A stretch of DNA of 38,907 nucleotides from JAAYAY01 sp964429355 (GTDB lineage Bacteria > Planctomycetota > Planctomycetia > Pirellulales > Thermoguttaceae), in assembly GCA_964429355.1 (NCBI GenBank), contig CAYSCH010000039.1, positions 1-38,907 of the forward strand. Reading direction: 5' to 3'. Below are positions 32,399 to 38,907 of this stretch, one piece after another. The first letter of the stretch is position 1. Every line of letters starts with the position of its first letter. The notes under the pieces were generated by a model. That model saw nothing but the letters and a program-made list of their open reading frames with translations. It was not told the origin of the DNA and made no database searches. The translations under genes were made by a program, and so were the position numbers.

Positions 32399-32848
32399 TC
32401 ACTCGGCCTTGACCGTGATCCGCCGCGGCTTGGTCTCCTCGACCTTGGGCAGGATGATGGTGAGCACGCCGTGCTTCAACGTCGCCTGCACTTTGTCGTT
32501 TGCGACCGGATAGGGCAGGCTGACGACACGCGTGAACTCGCCGTAGGTACGTTCGCGCCGGTGCCAGGCGGCATCTTGCTGCTCGGGGACGTTTCTCGAT
32601 CCTTTCAGGCTGAGTTGATTGTCGCCCGACACGTAGATCTCCAGATCCTCGAGTCTCATTCCCGGCAGCTCGGCCTCCACGTAGAGGTTGTCGTCGTCCT
32701 GCCACAGGTCAAGAGCCGGGTACCCGGGGGCCATTCGGCCGACCCCGTCACGAATGCCGTAACGGCCAAACACGCGATTCATCTCCTCGCTGAGCCGGTT
32801 CATCTCGGACCACACGTCATTGAACGGCTGCCATCGTGTCGTAAACAT
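32399..32848 (-). CDS. Hsp20/alpha-crystallin small heat-shock protein (first of pair)
   Basis: 149 residues. The N-terminal arm (WQPFNDVWSEMNRLSEEMNR) and alpha-crystallin domain (about 45-145; YPALDLWQDDDNLYVEAELPG, GVLTIILPKVEETKPRRITV) are typical of class A bacterial sHsps; the acidic linker and the IILPK strand suit dimer and oligomer assembly. ATG at 32848 is preceded by a near-perfect AAAGGAGGT. That site can pair with an upstream CCTTTC, and a consensus sigma-54 promoter lies 115 bp upstream. No CIRCE element is visible. Confidence 0.95.
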   Translation of the reverse strand: MFTTRWQPFNDVWSEMNRLSEEMNRVFGRYGIRDGVGRMAPGYPALDLWQDDDNLYVEAELPGMRLEDLEIYVSGDNQLSLKGSRNVPEQQDAAWHRRERTYGEFTRVVSLPYPVANDKVQATLKHGVLTIILPKVEETKPRRITVKAE

Positions 32849-32855
32849 GTTTTTT

Positions 32856-32894
32856 ACCTCCTTTCAAAATACTGAAACAGTAAGAAAGGTGACC
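32856..32894 (-). promoter_or_regulatory. Hairpin masking the hsp20 ribosome binding site (candidate RNA thermometer)
   Basis: In the hsp20 5' UTR, CCTTTC (32884-32889 on the plus map) pairs with GAAAGG (32860-32865), which is the core of the Shine-Dalgarno AAAGGAGGT (32856-32864). An inner ACTG-TTT-CAGT stem sits above an asymmetric loop. Small-hsp leaders often hide the binding site in this way (ROSE, fourU). The stems are short (6 and 4 bp), so this is suggestive only. Confidence 0.45.
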
Positions 32895-32962
32895 TTTTGC
32901 TTTACAGGCAACTCCTCGTTTCATGCCCCATGGCTGGGTTGAGCCGCCTGAAAACTATGGTA

Positions 32963-32978
32963 TGCAACGCGCGTGCCA
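32963..32978 (-). promoter_or_regulatory. Sigma-54 promoter for the hsp20 pair
   Basis: Read on the minus strand, TGGCACGCGCGTTGCA is an exact match to TGGCACG-N4-TTGCA. It points toward the hsp20 start at 32848. Transcription should begin about 12 nt downstream of the -12 GC, leaving a leader of about 100 nt. Confidence 0.88.
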
Positions 32979-33095
32979 ATCCAAGACAGACGGCCGCGGC
33001 AAAATAAGGGGTGAAGTTACTTGCTTGTCAACCAACGACTTGTGTCAAGAGAAGCACTTTGCCTGCCTAATTGTTTGAACAGCCGTGGTCTGGAA

Positions 33096-33146
33096 ACTGG
33101 CACAAAAATCGACCAGTTATGGCCAAAATTCTGCCAATTTGGCAGT
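33096..33146. promoter_or_regulatory. Two palindromes between divergent sigma-54 promoters, candidate enhancer sites
   Basis: Palindrome 1 (33096-33119) is AACTGG-N12-CCAGTT. Palindrome 2 (33132-33146) is CTGCCAA-T-TTGGCAG. Their centres are about 130 and 160 bp from the hsp20 promoter and about 168 and 136 bp from the degP promoter, a nearly symmetric arrangement within the usual range for NtrC-type activators. The DNA here is AT-richer than the neighbourhood. They do not match the TGTC-N11-GACA sites near 1646-1705. Confidence 0.5.
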
Positions 33147-33274
33147 CCGCATATCGTTCTCATTACTCGAAGGGATGCGAACAAGTGACCAGCGAATTTC
33201 GTAAATTCATAGCATTCAGTTTCTTGGGTGAGCAGGTAAAGCCAACCTTTGGAGTCGCCAGGAGAAAGGCCGAT

Positions 33275-33290
33275 TGGCACGCCTGTTGCA
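33275..33290 (+). promoter_or_regulatory. Sigma-54 promoter for the degP unit
   Basis: TGGCACGCCTGTTGCA is an exact TGGCACG-N4-TTGCA match on the plus strand, divergent from the hsp20 promoter at 32963. The nearest sense gene is the DegP-type protease at 33641, so the leader would be about 340 nt. Confidence 0.85.
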
Positions 33291-33640
33291 GGAGAGGAAT
33301 TTGGTCGAAGAATACCCGGTAACCAGGGTCTCGGGAATTCCGGACCGCTGCCCGGGGGTTCGTCTTGTGTCCAAAACGGTTCGTGGAACGACGGAGGTTG
33401 GTCCCCGCAATGGGCAACGATCTCTCGTTGAGCAATTCTCTTGGTAGGGATTCTATTGCAGTGGTCGGCGTGCCCTTTTTCGGTCGCGGACATCTCGGGC
33501 GTGTCTGTCGCATGAACGTCTTCTGTTCCTCGCCTTCCACCAGTCACGTCATGTCGAGTTCTGCAGTCGTTGGCAAGGTGGGCAGACCGGCTTTTCACGT
33601 ACCGCCAGAGTCCATGACTTCTAGGTAAGGAGGAATTTCG
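33291..33640 (+). other. Long leader of the protease gene, 350 bp
   Basis: Between the sigma-54 promoter and the protease ATG. An open frame starting at an ATG near 33410 runs to the TAA that touches the protease ribosome binding site, but its own GGAGG is 12 nt away and the product resembles nothing; I do not call it a gene. A leader peptide or structured RNA is possible. Confidence 0.35.
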
Positions 33641-35152
33641 ATGTCTCGCAGAAGAAATCCGGTTCTGGCTTGGCTGGTCGTCATCGCTGCCATTCTCGCC
33701 TTCACCGCCTCGGCGTGGGTTCTGCCGGGCGTGGTGCAGCGTCTCACTTACGCTGCGGAGAGCGGGCAGGCGCTGGCGGCGAAGGACCAACTCGCCAAGG
33801 TGGCCGATCTTTCCCAAGCCTTCCAGTACGTGGCCAAGGCGATCCGGCCGTCGGTGGTGAGCATTAGTTCCGTCCGCCACATCCGCTCGGGCGGGCAGCG
33901 GACGCCGGGAATGCCCGAGGGGCTTTCGCCATTCTTCGGTGACGACATGTTCGAGCGATTCTTTGAATTTCGCGTGCCCCAAGGCAATTTCGAGCAGCGG
34001 GGACTCGGAACGGGCGTGATCATCACCCAAGACGGTTATATCCTGACCAACAATCACGTGGTTGAGGGAGCCGACGAAGTCAACGTGACGCTTTCCGACG
34101 ACCGGTCGCTTCGAGCCGAGGTCGTAGGTCTGGATGACAAATCCGATCTGGCCGTGCTCAAGGTCGACGCGGGCAACCTGGTTCCAGCCAATCTGGGCGA
34201 CTCCGACACGATGGAAGTGGGCCAGTGGGTTCTCGCTGTGGGCAGCCCCTTCGGCCTTGATCAAACGGTGACGGCCGGGATCGTCAGCGCGAAGGGACGG
34301 ACCGATATGGGCATCACCGACTATGAAGATTTCATCCAGACCGACGCGGCCATCAATCCCGGGAACAGCGGCGGCCCCCTGGTCAACATGAAAGCGGAAG
34401 TCGTCGGCATCAATACGGCGATCGCGTCGCGGAGCGGAGGCTCGATGGGTGTTGGATTTGCCATTCCCAGCAACATGGCCCGAATGGTGATGGATGCGAT
34501 CATCAAGAACGGCTCCGTCGAACGCGGATTCCTCGGTGCCGGTATCCAGGATCTGAACGAGGATCTGGCTGCTTCCTTCGGCTACAAGAGTACCGAAGGT
34601 GTTCTGATCGGCGATGTTGTCGACGACGGGCCCGCAGCGAAGGCCGGACTGCAACCGGGCGACATCGTGGTGGAGTTCAACGGCAAGGCCATGCAGAAGG
34701 CGCACCAGCTTCGCTATTCCGTGGCGGCCACGAAGCCGGGCACCCAAGTACCGATGACCGTGGTTCGCGACGGCAAATCGCTCCGCGTCGACGTCGAGGT
34801 GGGGCGACTGGAGAGCCAGACCGCTGCGCGGGTGAATCGGGGCCTGAGAAGTCAGGAGGAGGCGGCCGATCTGGGCGTGACCGTACAGACACTGACCCCC
34901 GAAATCGCCCAGCAGATCGGGGCTGATGAAAACGACCAGGGTGTGGTGATCACGGCCGTCGAGCCGGGGAGCCTCGCGGCACGGGTAGGCTTGCGGCCCG
35001 GCGATGTTGTTCTGGCCATCGGCAACATGGCCATCAAAGACGTGGGCGATTTCCGCGAGGCGGTCAAGGGCGTCGACGTCGGCCAGGGGATCCGTATGCA
35101 GGTCATGCGCAACGGAGCACGCCAGTACCTCTTCATTCGGGGCAATCGTTGA
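33641..35152 (+). CDS. degP: DegP/HtrA-type serine protease with two PDZ domains
   Basis: 503 residues. An N-terminal hydrophobic segment (8-30) is a signal or membrane anchor, so the enzyme acts in the periplasm. The trypsin-like domain (about 60-275) has the triad H139 (LTNNHVV), D169 (DDKSDLAVL) and S243 (NPGNSGGP). Two PDZ domains follow, about 285-375 and 410-500. It degrades or refolds damaged envelope proteins. ATG at 33641 is preceded by AAGGAGG at the ideal distance. Upstream is a consensus sigma-54 promoter divergent from the hsp20 pair, so envelope and cytoplasmic quality control seem jointly regulated. A small unknown gene follows after 199 bp. Confidence 0.95.
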   Translation: MSRRRNPVLAWLVVIAAILAFTASAWVLPGVVQRLTYAAESGQALAAKDQLAKVADLSQAFQYVAKAIRPSVVSISSVRHIRSGGQRTPGMPEGLSPFFGDDMFERFFEFRVPQGNFEQRGLGTGVIITQDGYILTNNHVVEGADEVNVTLSDDRSLRAEVVGLDDKSDLAVLKVDAGNLVPANLGDSDTMEVGQWVLAVGSPFGLDQTVTAGIVSAKGRTDMGITDYEDFIQTDAAINPGNSGGPLVNMKAEVVGINTAIASRSGGSMGVGFAIPSNMARMVMDAIIKNGSVERGFLGAGIQDLNEDLAASFGYKSTEGVLIGDVVDDGPAAKAGLQPGDIVVEFNGKAMQKAHQLRYSVAATKPGTQVPMTVVRDGKSLRVDVEVGRLESQTAARVNRGLRSQEEAADLGVTVQTLTPEIAQQIGADENDQGVVITAVEPGSLAARVGLRPGDVVLAIGNMAIKDVGDFREAVKGVDVGQGIRMQVMRNGARQYLFIRGNR

Positions 35153-35161
35153 GTCTGTGAC

Positions 35162-35187
35162 CGCGCAGTGCTCAATGGCGCTGCGCG
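35162..35187 (+). terminator. GC-rich hairpin after degP
   Basis: CGCGCAG and CTGCGCG flank a 12-nt loop 10 bp past the stop. No T-run, so termination is uncertain. Confidence 0.4.
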
Positions 35188-35351
35188 ATTCGGAGAAGAC
35201 ACTTGTCACGGCGAGACTCGCCCAAGCTTCTCCCTCGCCTGGTCGCGCCGGTATCCCGCGTTGGAGGCCGTTGTCCGGTCGATCGACTCCGGGAAAGGCT
35301 TCTCACACGCTATCCGTAATCCATTCATTGATCGCAACCTGAGGAAACGAT

Positions 35352-35765
35352 ATGGCCAATCCTGTTGAACGCCAAGAACTGGGACTCGAACTCGTTCTCC
35401 ACCATCCGACGGCCGAGGATGCAACCAGGCTTCCCTCGGCTCGCGGTGAAAACAACTCGGTTCTGTACCCGGAACTGGATGCCGACGGCGACCATGTCCA
35501 CTTCGAAATGGTGCCCATGCAGGGCTCGTCGCAGTTGTGGATCACGATTCGACGTGAGACATCCCCAGCCCTGGCCGCCCAGTCATTGCGGAAGATCGCC
35601 GATCTGATCGATCGGCACGGCAAAGAGCTTTTCAGCCGGCAGCAGGGTGATATGGGTTCGTTCAGCAGCGAGGGGCGGGTCGTCGACGGCCCGCTTCGCC
35701 TCGGCTACGACCAAAACGGAGATATTGTGATTCCGGGCAGTAAACGCGACTTCGTGGCAACTTGA
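35352..35765 (+). CDS. Unknown 137-aa protein, first member of a tandem family
   Basis: 137 residues, cytoplasmic by absence of a signal. I do not recognise the family. Mixed alpha/beta character, with a helix at about 73-95 (SPALAAQSLRKIADLIDRHG) and a C-terminal strand region ending DIVIPGSKRDFVAT. ATG at 35352 has GAGGAAA 7 nt upstream. It lies 199 bp after degP on the same strand and could be carried on the same sigma-54 transcript. The sequence around its stop and downstream leader is repeated twice further on, showing that paralogs follow. Confidence 0.7.
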   Translation: MANPVERQELGLELVLHHPTAEDATRLPSARGENNSVLYPELDADGDHVHFEMVPMQGSSQLWITIRRETSPALAAQSLRKIADLIDRHGKELFSRQQGDMGSFSSEGRVVDGPLRLGYDQNGDIVIPGSKRDFVAT

Positions 35766-35804
35766 TACCCGGTTGTCTCGGAGGATAGAAGCGGAGGCAG
35801 AATC

Positions 35805-35879
35805 ATGAACACTCAAAACGAGAAAGNNNNNNNNNNTATCATGATTCCCGACAAGGAACATCAGCTCGCGCCAACTTGA
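35805..35879 (+). CDS. Second paralog of the 137-aa family, mostly lost in an assembly gap
   Basis: An ATG at 35805 (MNTQNEK, with GGAGG 8 nt upstream) runs into 10 N (35827-35836). On the other side, the frame ends IMIPDKEHQLAPT at a TGA (35877-35879), which aligns with the C-terminal IVIPGSKRDFVAT of the preceding gene. The leader before the ATG and the sequence after the TGA are also alike. So the N run probably hides most of a gene of about 400 bp; the written gap length must be a placeholder. Gene existence is inferred from both ends. Confidence 0.6.
   Translation: MNTQNEKXXXXIMIPDKEHQLAPT
35827..35836. other. Assembly gap (10 N)
   Basis: Undetermined bases between two halves of a tandemly repeated gene family; the repeat probably stopped the assembler. 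Confidence 0.99.
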
Positions 35880-35917
35880 TATCCGCTCGTCTCGGAGGTT
35901 GGAAGGGAGGCAGAACC

Positions 35918-35968
35918 ACGAACACTCGAAACGAGAAGGGAGAGAATCGCCGTGTTCTGTACCACTAA
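35918..35968 (+). pseudogene. Start of a third paralog, broken
   Basis: After the second paralog's stop, the shared leader (GGGAGGCAGAA) returns, but the start codon is ACG instead of ATG, followed by NTRNEKGENRRVLYH and a TAA. The similarity ends where copy B of the 115-bp repeat begins (35955). It looks like a gene start cut off by the repeat. Confidence 0.55.
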
Positions 35969-36069
35969 CCTCAAAGATCGTGAAATTCTTCACAAGGATC
36001 CGCGACCATCGGGAGCAGGCCATTCCAGCCGAGCGGTAGCTCGCTTTGGCTGGCGGCCCTGCCGCCCTG
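35955..36069. repeat. Dispersed 115-bp multi-hairpin repeat, copy B
   Basis: About 92% identical to 14049-14163, same orientation. It interrupts the third paralog on one side and ends 5 bp from the stop of the large minus-strand gene on the other. Within it, AGCTCGCTTTGGCTGG (36038-36053) is also found in the RAYT transposase remnant at 15806-15821. Confidence 0.85.
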
Positions 36070-36074
36070 CGGGA

Positions 36075-38907
36075 TTATTCTGGGGTATCTGGGCTGGAGT
36101 TGCTTTCGTGCTCTGCGCTGACCGCCTTCTTCCATCTGGCCATGTGCGCCAAGGTCGGCATCAGGAATGGCATGGATCGGATGTCCGGTGAGGTGTGGCC
36201 GAAGATCTCCTCGGTGATCCTCGCCATCTCGGGATCGCCGGTGAACTCGTAGGCGTAGCTGGTCGCCGACATCGCCTTGCTGTTGTAACTGTAACCTTGC
36301 TTGCAGCTCGGGGCCTGCTTGTACCAGAACTGGCCGGGTGGGCCCATCGGCTCGGTGATGACCCATTCGGCCAACCCCTGCAGGGAGCGGAGCGTCTTGG
36401 GGTCGCCCGTCACTTCAAACAGCCGGGCCACGCCGTGGGCAACGATGCCGTGCATGAAGGTCGTGCCCCCCTCGTAACTCGGCTGTTCGCTGATCGGCAC
36501 GCTGATCACGCCGCGCACCGGATCCTGCCACTGGTTCACCCAGTCCTGCACACGCTGGGCTGCATCGAGATAGCGCATGTCGCCGGTGGCGCGATAGATG
36601 GACGTCAGTCCGGTCAGAGCCCAGCCTTGTCCGCGTTCCTGACCGCCGCCGCCGAACTGGGCCGCATTCACCTTGCCCAAGTACCAATCACCCATTCGAG
36701 CGACTGCCTCGCCGGCCAGAAGGTCGCCGGTGAGCAGCCAGTAGTCGACAAGCCCTTCGCTCCAACTGTGGCCCGTATCGGGTACACCGCGAGTGTGGTC
36801 GGCAACCCAGCCCTTGGATACGAAGTGGCGGCTGTTGTGGTGGATCGGACCGCCGATGTTGCCGGGGCGATCCGGAGACGCGGCTACCAGGTCGACATCG
36901 CGATAGTGGCGGGCGGCCTGTTCGCCCAGTTCCCACCAGCGGGTGTCGCCAGAGCGGACGTATTCGATCAGCATCCCGTGGGTGCGGTCGTCTTCCTGGT
37001 TGCTCCAGAAGGTGTAGGCCGGCCCGTAGCCCCACTCGAAGGTGTCGTCGCCGAAGTTCTCCATCCCGTATTGCTTGCGGTCGCGCCTCCGCTTCATGAA
37101 GACGTCGTAGGCCCCGCCCATGGCCTTTTCGTACTCGGGAAAGAGGGCCGGGTCGGTTGGATGAAACGCACAAAACACTCGCGTGCCGGCAACATAGGCC
37201 GGATCGGGCCAGGCCCGCAACGGACTCAGGCCGGCGGCAAATTGCTCTTCCACCGGCCGAGGGTCGCCACTGCCGAAAGCGAGCCACAGCTCGTGGCTGA
37301 TGCTTTCGCCCACCGCGAGGCGGAACAGGCCCGAACGGCCCAGAGCTTGCGGATAACCGACGCCCCCGATCGGCCGGTCGGCTACCTCAGGTGCCTTTCT
37401 GGCCACTTCGGGGATATCCTCGTCGGTCAGGGGGGGCGGAACCAGGTCGATGGTCACTCCATGCTCGACACGGATTCGTTTCGGGAACATTTCCCAGGCG
37501 TATCGCAAACCGACCTTGAGCGGCACAGGGCTGTCGAGCACCGTCCAGCCCATCATCCGCCCGGGGACGCGAGACAGGCCCGCTCCGGGTGCAATGCCGT
37601 CGCCGGCCATCGTGAGCGTGTCGTGCGTGTGCTGGTAGAGATCGACTGTACCTGACGACTCGACACACACCGGCGGACCCTTTTCGGAGGCAGCATAGTA
37701 CGCCGCCGACCGATCGGATGGCCACGGCAGGGCAAGCGAAAGCCGCTTGATGAAGACCCCGCCTGGATGGGCCGTGTTGCTGAAACGGGGGAAGAACTGC
37801 ACCTCGGCCGAGCCGCGAGTGAAGTGCATTTCATAGCGGTAGTCGACCAACTCGCCCTCGTCGCCCGAGAGTTTGCCGGTCTTCACAACGATCGCCCGCA
37901 AGGGGCCCCGCTCGGCCAGAACACAGGAGGTGGTTGTTTTGCCGTCGCTGCGCAACAGACGTCCATCTTCGCCTTCCAGTTCGAGCCCCCAGGATCGATC
38001 GGTGGGAACCGCTACCTCGCGGCCATCGACCGACACCGCGGAGACCACCTGGCCCGTATCTCGTGGGATCTCCACCAAAAGGCGTCCTGTGTCGATCGTG
38101 TAGTGGTCAGGCGATTCCTTGACCACCAGCGGGTCCGGGACGGCGGTTGTATCGACCTGGGTACCGAAGTGGAGCCCATACTCGGCCTTCCCCCCTGCCG
38201 TCACGTCGACGGGGAAAGTCACAACGGCCGACTGGATGCTGCCATCCGGCCAGAGGGCAAACGGGCGCGCCTGGCTCGGGATCATTCTGCCGTCATTCGT
38301 ACTGACGGCAATCTGCTCGGCGGACCGCAAGCGGCCAAAGCCAAAGGGAACGGCCTGGGTGGCGATTTCTCCCGTTCTCGTTGCACGGGCGGTTTCCGAG
38401 ACGGTCAGTCCGACAATCTCATGTTCGGCCGCCGGGCCGGGTTTGAAGATAGGGGACTCGACAACCGTCGCCTTGGCCTCCCGTTCGCACAGATCGGCTG
38501 GGATGAACGCCACCTCGGACACAACCATGCGTTCTTCGCCGTCGCCTTCTGTCTCCAGGGCGATCTCCGCGTTGGCGGAAAGAGCCAGCGGCCCAGTGGT
38601 CAGCCACCAGAAGCGAAAATCGTCGGCCGAAGCGCGCACCATCGCCGCGGATTGGCCACCCGCGGTGATCCTGGCCGAGCCTTGCCCATACGGGTGGTCC
38701 AGCAGGCGGAAGGCGATCACATACTGCCCCTCCGGTACCGGCGCGGTCAGAGTAAGCGATCCGGTGGTCTCTGAGAGCGTCATCCCTTGGTCGTCCTTCA
38801 CATATCCCCTGGCCCTCAGGGCGGAGGCATCCATGCGGAGAAAATCGGTGCGGAGATCGACGCAGGCGAAGTAGCAGTCGGTGGGAAACAGTTCCTCGCC
38901 GGTGCCC
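36075..38907 (-). CDS. Large RIFT-barrel protein (PcRGLX/YetA-like), 5' end outside the window
   Basis: At least 919 residues from an internal ATG at 38834. The frame stays open to the window edge with 24 more sensible codons (ending DCYFACVDLRTDFLR), so the true start lies beyond. The first 130 residues look like a carbohydrate-binding or beta-sandwich domain. From about 150 comes a RIFT-barrel region (GLTVSETARATRTGEIATQA, QARPFALWPDGSIQSAVVTF), then a beta-sandwich and an alpha/alpha toroid (about 560-900; NFGDDTFEWGYGPAYTFWSN, PIHHNSRHFVSKGW). This order is that of PcRGLX/YetA-like proteins, whose characterised PL26 member is an exo-rhamnogalacturonan lyase. Fold call good, activity uncertain. 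Copy B of the 115-bp repeat ends 5 bp from the stop. Confidence 0.78.
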   Translation of the reverse strand, partial: GTGEELFPTDCYFACVDLRTDFLRMDASALRARGYVKDDQGMTLSETTGSLTLTAPVPEGQYVIAFRLLDHPYGQGSARITAGGQSAAMVRASADDFRFWWLTTGPLALSANAEIALETEGDGEERMVVSEVAFIPADLCEREAKATVVESPIFKPGPAAEHEIVGLTVSETARATRTGEIATQAVPFGFGRLRSAEQIAVSTNDGRMIPSQARPFALWPDGSIQSAVVTFPVDVTAGGKAEYGLHFGTQVDTTAVPDPLVVKESPDHYTIDTGRLLVEIPRDTGQVVSAVSVDGREVAVPTDRSWGLELEGEDGRLLRSDGKTTTSCVLAERGPLRAIVVKTGKLSGDEGELVDYRYEMHFTRGSAEVQFFPRFSNTAHPGGVFIKRLSLALPWPSDRSAAYYAASEKGPPVCVESSGTVDLYQHTHDTLTMAGDGIAPGAGLSRVPGRMMGWTVLDSPVPLKVGLRYAWEMFPKRIRVEHGVTIDLVPPPLTDEDIPEVARKAPEVADRPIGGVGYPQALGRSGLFRLAVGESISHELWLAFGSGDPRPVEEQFAAGLSPLRAWPDPAYVAGTRVFCAFHPTDPALFPEYEKAMGGAYDVFMKRRRDRKQYGMENFGDDTFEWGYGPAYTFWSNQEDDRTHGMLIEYVRSGDTRWWELGEQAARHYRDVDLVAASPDRPGNIGGPIHHNSRHFVSKGWVADHTRGVPDTGHSWSEGLVDYWLLTGDLLAGEAVARMGDWYLGKVNAAQFGGGGQERGQGWALTGLTSIYRATGDMRYLDAAQRVQDWVNQWQDPVRGVISVPISEQPSYEGGTTFMHGIVAHGVARLFEVTGDPKTLRSLQGLAEWVITEPMGPPGQFWYKQAPSCKQGYSYNSKAMSATSYAYEFTGDPEMARITEEIFGHTSPDIRSMPFLMPTLAHMARWKKAVSAEHESNSSPDTPE

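Noticed and set aside
32849..32962. CIRCE (HrcA) operator before hsp20
   Set aside because: No TTAGCACTC-N9-GAGTGCTAA or near match in the leader.
33410..33628. Possible small gene in the degP leader
   Set aside because: Its ribosome binding site is too far away and the product resembles nothing; it could still be a leader peptide.
33017..35209. 730-codon open frame antisense to degP
   Set aside because: It mirrors a clear protease gene, has no recognisable product and arises from GC-rich codon bias.

Overview
The window is a GC-rich, draft-assembly scaffold; two N runs (16130-16142 and 35827-35836) show it was joined across gaps. It looks like a planctomycete, probably from the Pirellulales side. 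The signs are a leucine-rich-repeat protein with the N-terminal RRWFQFSLRMLF membrane motif common in that phylum, a Tat-exported Gfo/Idh/MocA oxidoreductase, large secreted carbohydrate-active enzymes, and abundant short palindromic repeats. This is inference from family style, since no rRNA or other marker gene is present.

Layout. 1-3.6 kb: an NtrC-type sigma-54 activator, then a textbook sigma-54 promoter with paired upstream palindromes, driving a response regulator fused to a glycine-cleavage-H-like domain that lacks the lipoyl lysine. 3.7-4.06 kb: two very small basic genes on the minus strand, one a zinc ribbon. 4.9-7.3 kb: an RND/MMPL-type membrane protein. 7.8-10.9 kb: methionine/homocysteine synthesis (metY, then a metX-metW fusion). 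11.1-20.0 kb: the two halves of a thiamine-diphosphate transketolase, separated by 5.7 kb of minus-strand accessory genes (PIN protein, XRE-ImmA protein, LRR protein, transposase scrap, DUF4038/GH140-like hydrolase); the C-terminal half is followed by a RuBisCO-like protein. 20.0-26.4 kb: amino acid permease, Gfo/Idh/MocA oxidoreductase and a GH95 glycosidase, all on minus. 26.6-27.7 kb: a 74-bp tandem repeat running into the 3' end of a coiled-coil gene. 27.9-31.8 kb: a three-gene operon (two secreted proteins and an Lgt-like protein) ending in a strong terminator. 31.9-36 kb: two hsp20 genes and a DegP-type protease, divergently transcribed from two further consensus sigma-54 promoters, then a tandem family of small unknown genes broken by an assembly gap. 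36.1 kb to the end: a large RIFT-barrel (PcRGLX/YetA-like) protein, cut by the window edge.

How the parts may work together. (1) Three consensus sigma-54 promoters in one window, two of them firing outward from a palindrome-bearing region toward hsp20 genes and degP, suggest protein quality control run by sigma-54 and an enhancer-binding protein; whether the activator at 16-1428 is the one involved is open. (2) The GH140-like (apiosidase family) and GH95 hydrolases, the split transketolase, the RuBisCO-like protein and the RIFT-barrel/PL26-like protein are compatible with breakdown of pectin side chains such as rhamnogalacturonan II and use of apiose, but no apiose kinase or isomerase is present, so this remains a hypothesis. 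(3) Dispersed multi-hairpin repeats and a RAYT-type transposase remnant mark the accessory stretches.
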